This document shows, in pieces, positions 58,714 to 64,000 of a stretch of DNA of 64,000 bases. The notes under the pieces are model-generated. The model searched no databases and had not been told where the DNA came from. It saw nothing but the letters and a program-made list of their open reading frames with translations. Position 1 is the first letter of the stretch. Each line of letters begins with the position of its first letter. A program made the position numbers and the translations under genes. This DNA is from JAXJSP01 sp036310005 (GTDB lineage Bacteria; Bacillota; Clostridia; Oscillospirales; Acutalibacteraceae). Location of the stretch: assembly GCA_036310005.1 (NCBI GenBank), contig JAXJSP010000038.1:1-64000 (forward strand), in the 5' to 3' direction.

Positions 58714-59853
58714 TTATATATCTGACTTTTCAAGATTATGTTCTCTGCAAAGCATTTGTCCGTTATCAAGTGTTGTATGTCCACCTTTGCACCACGGTAT
58801 TTTATGGTCTGCATGCATATCTTCAAACGCCCAAATAATGTCTTTTCCCTCTGCCTTGCACATAGGACAGATACCCTTTTGCCTTTCATACATTGTCATT
58901 TTTTCATTATCGGTAAATGCCCTGATAGATAATGCCTTTTCATTTGTCTTACCACTTAACAAATACTCATAAATGCCTTTTTGTCTTGTAATATCATCGT
59001 CTTGTAAAAGACGGTTGATTTCACTTTCTAACTCGTTTGGATCATAAACATTGCTACTGTATTCATTGTAAAGAATACCCCAATTTAACCCTTTCATAAG
59101 TTTTGCGCGGTATTTCGGGAAAGTAAACTCTATCCAATCAATCACACTCTTGAAATACTGTTTGAGAGGAGTCGCATGTGTATCGTGCTGACGTTCTGCC
59201 ATATACTGCTCAATAGTCTTGTTTTCTTTTGCTGATACCCAACTTAAAACCGATTGCAGATAATCTTGCCTTATAGTTGAGCCATTCATATATTTTTCAC
59301 CGATTTTATAGGCGATACATTGATTTTTACTGAAATATTTTTTAGCATCACTTAACCATTCGCCTGTGTAAATGGCGTTTCTTAACTCTTGCTCGGTTAA
59401 TTTTTCCCCTGCAATATTGATGATTTTAAACCAATCAAGTTTCTCGGTGTCTGTGCCTTTGCAAATATAAATCATCAGTTTATAATCAAGCACTTGCCCC
59501 GTGATTTCCTTTGATGTGTGTGCATAGTAGGGTGTAGACGGAGAATTTGGGTTAGCAAAAACAGAATAACCGTTATCCAACCAATCACAGATTGATATTG
59601 TTCTTTGCTGTCCGTCTAACATTTCGTATGTTCCGTCTTTGTTCTCCGACCAATACATAACATTCAAAGGGAAATCGTGAAGAATGGAGTTCATAACATC
59701 AACTTTCTTTTTATCGTCATAAACAAACTCTCTTTGATATGCCGGTCTTACATTCAACTTGCCACCGTAAGCAACAACTTGTCCACTTTCTTCATCATTT
59801 TCGTATCCGTTGAAAACATCTCTGACAGTTATTTCATGTAATTTAATATCCAT
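58714..59853 (-). CDS. DUF262-HNH protein next to a DNA methyltransferase (putative nuclease)
   Basis: The 379-residue protein has an N-terminal DUF262 (ParB/Srx-like) domain with ~36 RPAYQREFVYDD and the hallmark LDGQQRTISI (~77), a helical middle, and a C-terminal HNH nuclease of the CPMC...ADHKIPWCKGGHT...N..MLCREHN type (~335-379), with metal-binding Cys and His residues. DUF262 plus HNH is the GmrSD-type layout of modification-dependent or nucleotide-dependent nucleases. Its ATG overlaps the stop of the methyltransferase gene by one base, so the two are co-translated. A restriction partner role is inferred. Confidence 0.8.
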   Translation of the reverse strand: MDIKLHEITVRDVFNGYENDEESGQVVAYGGKLNVRPAYQREFVYDDKKKVDVMNSILHDFPLNVMYWSENKDGTYEMLDGQQRTISICDWLDNGYSVFANPNSPSTPYYAHTSKEITGQVLDYKLMIYICKGTDTEKLDWFKIINIAGEKLTEQELRNAIYTGEWLSDAKKYFSKNQCIAYKIGEKYMNGSTIRQDYLQSVLSWVSAKENKTIEQYMAERQHDTHATPLKQYFKSVIDWIEFTFPKYRAKLMKGLNWGILYNEYSSNVYDPNELESEINRLLQDDDITRQKGIYEYLLSGKTNEKALSIRAFTDNEKMTMYERQKGICPMCKAEGKDIIWAFEDMHADHKIPWCKGGHTTLDNGQMLCREHNLEKSDI

Positions 59854-60884
59854 TATCCATTCGCCTTTCTTTTGATTAAAATTCTAAAATAGGGACACTT
59901 ACCATTAACGGATAAGTCTTTGTCATCATTACCCTTGCGGAATTTGATTATTTCAAATTGGTTGGGGTTGTATTTATCCAGAAATGTAATGGGTACACCC
60001 ATTATTTCGTCATAATCACAGGGAATTTCAGATACTTTGTCAACATTGATAGCATCGTAATTATCATATTTGGGGAATTCTTCAGGGGAGTATTTTTTAT
60101 ACAACTCTAATTTTTCTTGTCTTTTTTTAATATCAAGGTTCGTGAACCAAACAACTCCGGATACCCTAATCATTCCTGTACGATGATCTCCTGAGGTTGC
60201 ATAATCGACATAATGCTTGTTTATGAAGTGTGCTGCACCTCCTTTAAACCCAAAACCTAACCACATTTTATTGTCTTTTATCAACGGAAAAATTTCTTTA
60301 TAAGTAATTGCATTTTGATTACCTATAATGATGAATTTTTTATCATACTCAAATAATTGAGCAACATACTCTCTGAACAAAGAAAAAGGTGGGTTAGTGA
60401 CTACAATATCTGCTTGTTTTAAAATTTCAACACATTCGGCAGAACGGAAATCTCCGTTTCCGTCAAGTAAGGATAAAACATTGTTTTTGTTTCGCAGCAG
60501 ATACTCAACATCGCATAAATCTACTGCTCCGTCACCATTTATATCAACAACCTCTGCTATCTCAATTTTATACGGATGTTTTTTCGGCGTGTCTTCTTCA
60601 CTCGGCAATATATCAAAAACAGACAGTTGGTCAAACTGTTCACCCATAACAGGGGAGCCGATATAACAAGTCGCAATCAACTTTTTAAGACCTAAATAAT
60701 TAAAGTTCATCGCAAAGTATTTGAAAAAATTGCTTTCGTAAGGGTCATCACAATTACAAAATACGGTTTTACCCATAAAATGTTTTCGGTAATGCTTTAA
60801 CTCTGCCTCTATGTCTGCTAGTTGAGTGTAAAATTCATCTTTTTTCGCTTTGTTTGCGTTTATTAATGATGTATTTCCTGCCAT
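59853..60884 (-). CDS. EcoRI-type adenine-specific DNA methyltransferase
   Basis: The start at 60884 (MAGNTSLINANKAKKDEFYTQ type opening) is preferred over 60920, because GGGGGG precedes it and EcoRI-family proteins begin this way. The 343-residue protein has KAKKDEFYTQLADIE near the N-terminus, a SAM-binding region (~40-65, CNCDDP followed by SNFFKYF) and the NPPF catalytic motif (~165). Other family features are FREYVAQLFEYDKKF and the FWFTNLDI-like segment (VWFTNLDIKKR). It also carries an EF-hand-like loop DINGDGAVDLCD (~115-130). It methylates adenine, probably protecting host DNA from the DUF262-HNH product. Confidence 0.85.
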   Translation of the reverse strand: MAGNTSLINANKAKKDEFYTQLADIEAELKHYRKHFMGKTVFCNCDDPYESNFFKYFAMNFNYLGLKKLIATCYIGSPVMGEQFDQLSVFDILPSEEDTPKKHPYKIEIAEVVDINGDGAVDLCDVEYLLRNKNNVLSLLDGNGDFRSAECVEILKQADIVVTNPPFSLFREYVAQLFEYDKKFIIIGNQNAITYKEIFPLIKDNKMWLGFGFKGGAAHFINKHYVDYATSGDHRTGMIRVSGVVWFTNLDIKKRQEKLELYKKYSPEEFPKYDNYDAINVDKVSEIPCDYDEIMGVPITFLDKYNPNQFEIIKFRKGNDDKDLSVNGKCPYFRILIKRKANG

Positions 60885-60911
60885 ATATAATAACCCCCCA
60901 AAAAAATAAAA

Positions 60912-60928
60912 ATGTAACATACTGTTAC
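60912..60928. promoter_or_regulatory. Operator 1 of the R-M-like locus
   Basis: TGTAAC-N5-GTTACA is a perfect inverted repeat between the divergent methyltransferase and HTH genes. It repeats 24 bp away (60936-60952). It probably binds the HTH protein at 60974-61177. Confidence 0.65.
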
Positions 60929-60935
60929 ATTTTTA

Positions 60936-60952
60936 TTGTAACAAATAGTTAC
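60936..60952. promoter_or_regulatory. Operator 2 of the R-M-like locus
   Basis: TGTAAC-N5-GTTACA repeats the first site with a 24-bp centre-to-centre spacing, about two helical turns. It overlaps probable promoter elements on both strands. Confidence 0.65.
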
Positions 60953-60973
60953 AATAAAATCAAGGGTGATAAA

Positions 60974-61177
60974 ATGATTGGCTTACGATATATAAGAAAG
61001 CAGCGCAAACTGAATCAACAACAGGTTGCGATGGATTTACACATTTCTCGTGAATCTTTATCTTATTATGAAAACGGAAAAAGAGAACCTTCTCTTTCGT
61101 TGCTCGTAGACATGTCAAATTATTTTAATGTATCTATAAATTATTTAATCACCGGTGAAGAATTTAAGAAAAAATGA
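60974..61177 (+). CDS. HTH (XRE) controller protein
   Basis: The 67-residue protein is a compact XRE helix-turn-helix: LRYIRKQRKLNQQQVAMDLHISRESLSYYENGKREPSLSLL (motif split for length; recognition region ISRESLSYYE at ~28-37). It then ends with NYFNVSINYLITGEE. The start at 60974 is set by AAGGGTG. It is divergent from the methyltransferase and has no effector domain, like C (controller) proteins of restriction-modification systems. It likely represses or times expression of the locus through the twin operators. Confidence 0.8.
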   Translation: MIGLRYIRKQRKLNQQQVAMDLHISRESLSYYENGKREPSLSLLVDMSNYFNVSINYLITGEEFKKK

Positions 61178-61206
61178 ACCTTCTGATAATTATCAGAAGG
61201 TTCATT
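61173..61206. terminator. Bidirectional terminator after the controller gene
   Basis: AATGAACCTTCTGATAA and its exact complement form a 17-bp palindromic stem, with T/A-rich flanks, between the controller gene (+) and the CorC-like gene (-). Confidence 0.88.
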
Positions 61207-61246
61207 TTAATTCTAATTTTAAAATTTTTGTACTTTGCACAAGGTT

Positions 61247-62581
61247 TTATTCTTCTTCCTGTTCATCTTGTGGGGTTTTATCTTTTAAAACGATAGTGGC
61301 TTTTTCAACCTGGTGTGACTCAATAAGTTTGATTGTAACAATCATATCATCGGTTTGTACTTCGATTTGCTCATTACCGTCTTCGGGTATGACACCGAGA
61401 ATGTCAAATAAAAGTCCCGTAAATGTATCATAATCTTCTGTTACAAGTTCAAGGCCGAGTTCGTCTTCCAAATCACGAAGTGAAATGTTACCGGTAACTT
61501 CCCATTCGTTGTCGCCTGTTTTCTCAACATACGGGCTGTCGTCTTCCTCCAACGAGTCCTGGTCGCTGAACTCGCCGACAAGTTCTTCAATTAAATCGTA
61601 TAAGGTGATAATGCCTTCCATTCCGCCGTATTCGTCAATCACAACAGCAAAACTGTTGCGGGCCTGTTTCATATTTGTAAAAAGCACATCGGCTTTTATT
61701 GTTTCAGGCACAAAATATGCGGGATGGACAGCCTCTTTGAGAATTACATCTCTGTCTTTGTTTTCCAAACGGAAGTAGTCTTTTGCGTTTAGCACGCCTA
61801 TGATGTCATCCGCTGAATTATCACAGACAGGGTAGTAAGAATGGCGGGTTTTGTGAATTAACTCTGCCCATTCTTTATCATCGTCTTTTGCCCATAAAAT
61901 ATCGACATCTGTACGATGCGTGATAATCTCACCTGCAGTAATATCGTTAAACTCGAATACATTTTGTATAAATTCTTTTTCCTGATAGTCAATAGTACCC
62001 TTTTCGCTGCCGGCATCAACCATCATCCTGATTTCTTCTTCGCTGACATCGTCTTGCGCCTGATTGGGATCAATGCCGAATAAACGCAAAACGAGGTTTG
62101 TAGATACCGATAAAAACCATACAATAGGCTTGAACAAAAATGAAATTGAACTGACAAGCCCCGAAATGCCCATAGCGACACTTTCAGATTTTTTCATAGC
62201 AATTCTTTTTGGCACAAGTTCGCCGAATATTAAAGTAAAGTACGATAATATCAAAGTGATTAAAATAACCGCTACCGAGTTTGGTATTTTAATGCCGATT
62301 GTTGACAACCACGCAACAAGCGGCTCTGCAAAGTTGTCAGCGGCAAACGCACTGCCGAGAAAACCGGCTAATGTGATGCCGACTTGAATAGTCGATAAAA
62401 ATTCAGCAGGCTCCTTTGTCAGTTTGTAAAGCCTTTTAGCCTTTGCGTTTCCGTCTTGTACCATTCTTTCAAGTTTAGTTTCGTTGATTGAAAGCACCGC
62501 AATTTCGGCACAAGCAAAAACAGCGTTGAGCGCAATAAGTATGACCTGTAATAAAAGCAACAGACCTATGTTGTCGTCCAT
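61247..62581 (-). CDS. CNNM/CorC-family Mg2+/Co2+ transporter (hemolysin-type)
   Basis: The start at 62581 (MDDNIGLLLLLQ) is chosen over the longer frame to 62662, whose first 27 residues are atypical. The RBS AGAGG is 13 nt upstream, which is long. The 444-residue protein has a DUF21 membrane domain (~1-190, with ACAEIAVLSINETKLERM), a CBS pair (~200-335) and a C-terminal CorC_HlyC domain (~355-430). Members such as MpfA export Mg2+ from the cytosol. It has its own promoter and an attenuator-like leader. It is followed by the controller gene's terminator. Confidence 0.9.
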   Translation of the reverse strand: MDDNIGLLLLLQVILIALNAVFACAEIAVLSINETKLERMVQDGNAKAKRLYKLTKEPAEFLSTIQVGITLAGFLGSAFAADNFAEPLVAWLSTIGIKIPNSVAVILITLILSYFTLIFGELVPKRIAMKKSESVAMGISGLVSSISFLFKPIVWFLSVSTNLVLRLFGIDPNQAQDDVSEEEIRMMVDAGSEKGTIDYQEKEFIQNVFEFNDITAGEIITHRTDVDILWAKDDDKEWAELIHKTRHSYYPVCDNSADDIIGVLNAKDYFRLENKDRDVILKEAVHPAYFVPETIKADVLFTNMKQARNSFAVVIDEYGGMEGIITLYDLIEELVGEFSDQDSLEEDDSPYVEKTGDNEWEVTGNISLRDLEDELGLELVTEDYDTFTGLLFDILGVIPEDGNEQIEVQTDDMIVTIKLIESHQVEKATIVLKDKTPQDEQEEE

Positions 62582-62652
62582 AGTAAGTGTTAAACCTCTT
62601 TCAAAATTTATAGTTTTATTAGTCTGATTACATAAATGAAAATGACAAAAGA

Positions 62653-62683
62653 CATAACCCATACAAAACTTGTATGAATTATG
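62653..62683 (-). terminator. Hairpin with T run in the CorC-gene leader (attenuator candidate)
   Basis: On the minus strand CATAATTCATACAA (62683-62670) pairs with TTGTATGGGTTATG (62666-62653) with two G-U pairs, a 3-nt loop and the downstream run TCTTTTGTCATT. It starts 7 nt after the stop codon of the 15-codon ORF and lies 72 bp before the CorC start. Confidence 0.6.
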
Positions 62684-62690
62684 CCTTGAT

Positions 62691-62738
62691 TTATAAATTA
62701 TTATTTATAGTGTTACTATCGCCGTCGCCGTCATCCAT
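62691..62738 (-). CDS. 15-residue acidic leader peptide upstream of the CorC-like gene (candidate)
   Basis: ATG at 62738 opens a 15-codon frame (MDDGDGDSNTINNNL) ending at 62691. AGGAGG at 62757-62752 lies 13 nt upstream, somewhat far. The ORF begins ~30 nt after the predicted transcript start and stops 7 nt before the hairpin, the layout of a translation-coupled attenuator. The DDGDGD run is notable. The downstream protein also begins MDD, so a duplicated start region is an alternative. Confidence 0.5.
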   Translation of the reverse strand: MDDGDGDSNTINNNL

Positions 62739-62774
62739 TATGTAAGATGAGCCTCCTAATAATATAGTGATGAC

Positions 62775-62803
62775 ATTATATACTAAAAATTTATATTTGT
62801 CAA
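62775..62803 (-). promoter_or_regulatory. Consensus promoter of the CorC-like gene
   Basis: On the minus strand TTGACA (62803-62798) and TATAAT (62780-62775) are 17 bp apart. The predicted start is near 62768, about 190 nt before the CorC start, confirming a long leader. Confidence 0.88.
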
Positions 62804-62816
62804 ATCTAATTTATAA

Positions 62817-64000
62817 CTACTTGTCTATTGTTGATATACCGATAGTAGTTTCCTCTAAAACTTCAAGTAAAACTTTTACGGTGTCAAGACTTGTAAGCAT
62901 AGTAATATTGTTGTCGCGTGCGCAACGACGAATTGCAACTCCGTCTTCATAATGCACTCCCGACATAATCGCTCTTGTGCATACAACATAACTTACATAT
63001 CCCGCCTTGATGGAATCAAGAATTTCTTCGCTGCCTTCCGAGAGTTTTCTGCGAATACGCGTGCGTATTCCGTGCTCTTTAAGAAATACCGCCGTACCGA
63101 CAGTCGCTTCAATATTAAAGCCGAGATTATAAAATCTTTCAACCAGCGGTAACGCTTCTTCCTTGTCCTCATCAGCAAGAGAAACAAGCAGTGTTCCGTA
63201 GTTTTGTACCTTGATACCGCTTGCAATCATCGCCTTGTACATCGCACGCGATAATGTCTTATCGTAACCTATGGCCTCACCCGTAGATTTCATTTCAGGC
63301 GACAGATATGAGTCTATACCCCTGAGTTTTGAAAAAGAAAACGCAGGAACTTTTACATAAAACCGCTCTTTTTCTTTCGGATAAAGTTCAAATATGCCTT
63401 GCTCTTTGAGGGACTGTCCGAGAATTACAAGAGTTGCGATGTCTGCAAGGCTGTAACCTGTTGCCTTTGACAAAAACGGTACTGTTCTTGATGAACGGGG
63501 ATTTACTTCTATAATATAAACATCTTCATTTTCATCTACTATGAACTGTATGTTATAAAGTCCTTTAATACCAATACCTATACCGAGTTTTTTAGTGTAA
63601 TCTATGATGGTGTCCTTGACTTTTTGCGAGATGCTGAAAGACGGATATACGCTTATAGAGTCGCCCGAATGAACGCCTGTGCGTTCAACAAGTTCCATAA
63701 TGCCCGGAATGAAAACATCCCTACCGTCGCAGACAGCATCAACTTCGACTTCCTTACCGCGCAAATATTTATCGACTAAAACAGGCTTGTCCTCGTCAAT
63801 TTCTACTGCGGTTTTAAGATAATGCTTTAAGGCTTCGGGTTTTGCGACAATCTGCATCGCTCTGCCGCCGAGCACGAAAGAAGGACGAACAAGCAGAGGA
63901 TATCCGATTTCTTCTGCCGCCTTAAGTCCTGCCTCGACACTTGTTACCGCCTTGCCTTTTGGTTGCGGAATTAAAAGACTACGAAGCAATTTTTCAAACA
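62817..64000 (-). CDS. carB: Carbamoyl-phosphate synthase large subunit (copy 2), C-terminal part
   Basis: The frame is open at the right edge of the window, so this is the C-terminal ~394 residues; the rest lies beyond 64000. It aligns closely with the second half of copy 1 (7838-11014): KLLRSLLIPQPKGKAV, GGRAMQIVA, YIIEVNPRSSRTVPFLSKATGYSLADIA and an MGS-like domain beginning around TVGTAVFLKEHGIRT. The protein ends STIDK versus STIDA in copy 1. Having two carB copies suggests separate pyrimidine and arginine enzymes. A carA partner may lie just upstream, outside the window. Confidence 0.93.
   Translation of the reverse strand, partial: FEKLLRSLLIPQPKGKAVTSVEAGLKAAEEIGYPLLVRPSFVLGGRAMQIVAKPEALKHYLKTAVEIDEDKPVLVDKYLRGKEVEVDAVCDGRDVFIPGIMELVERTGVHSGDSISVYPSFSISQKVKDTIIDYTKKLGIGIGIKGLYNIQFIVDENEDVYIIEVNPRSSRTVPFLSKATGYSLADIATLVILGQSLKEQGIFELYPKEKERFYVKVPAFSFSKLRGIDSYLSPEMKSTGEAIGYDKTLSRAMYKAMIASGIKVQNYGTLLVSLADEDKEEALPLVERFYNLGFNIEATVGTAVFLKEHGIRTRIRRKLSEGSEEILDSIKAGYVSYVVCTRAIMSGVHYEDGVAIRRCARDNNITMLTSLDTVKVLLEVLEETTIGISTIDK

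Noticed and set aside
1..64000. CRISPR array, rRNA operon or insertion sequence
   Set aside because: No regularly spaced direct repeats, rRNA sequence or transposase gene were seen on either strand.

Overview
The window comes from an AT-rich, low-GC Gram-positive chromosome, most likely a gut Clostridia of the Ruminococcaceae/Oscillospirales type. This is inferred from strong AGGAGG ribosome-binding sites, TTGACA-17-TATAAT promoters, PyrR and ZTP RNA elements, a BspA-type leucine-rich-repeat protein, a GerW/YtfJ spore protein and PBSX-like phage genes. No taxonomic marker is present, so the assignment is an inference. Most of the window is dense chromosomal core, with short accessory stretches.

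Layout. 1-6.4 kb: the end of a secreted protein, manganese exporter MntP, exonuclease III, a Na/Pi cotransporter, a ribbon-helix-helix regulator facing a SLOG protein, and the magnesium channel MgtE behind a long leader. 6.4-16 kb: a PyrR-attenuated de novo UMP operon, pyrC-carB-pyrK-pyrD-pyrF-HAD-pyrE-pyrB-pyrI. 16-27 kb (minus): a ZTP-riboswitch-controlled purine operon, purE-purM-purN-purO-purH(C)-purD-purL-fhs, in which the usual bifunctional PurH is split into an archaeal-type cyclohydrolase and a stand-alone transformylase. 27-31 kb (minus): four touching genes matching the 2,6-dideoxyhexose pathway, just downstream of tRNA-Ser(CGA). 31-38 kb: a beta-helix lipoprotein, a frame-broken BspA-like protein, YfcE phosphodiesterase, LicD, a 0.7 kb AT-rich non-coding block and a G5/3D cell-wall protein. 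38-47 kb: PduL, CoaX, a pantothenate-type ECF subunit, SecA, a 56-residue Cys-rich protein, DUF2953-GerW-Ca2+ ATPase. 47-52 kb (minus): an ABC exporter/DUF1854/ABC exporter triad. 52.3-58.7 kb: a phage head module (terminase to connectors) with no tail, lysis or integration genes. 58.7-61.2 kb: an EcoRI-type adenine methyltransferase, a DUF262-HNH protein and a divergent HTH controller with twin operators. 61.2-64 kb (minus): a CNNM/CorC transporter with its own leader, and the C-terminal part of a second carB.

Main points for follow-up. Both magnesium-type transporter genes (mgtE and the CorC-like gene) carry a leader with a short, well-placed open reading frame followed by a terminator-like hairpin. 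This suggests translation-coupled attenuation, possibly Mg2+-responsive. The 52-61 kb island pairs a tail-less capsid module with a restriction-modification-like locus. The 27-31 kb cassette predicts an unusual dideoxysugar on the cell surface or on a product. All assignments rest on reading motifs and context by eye; no searches were run.
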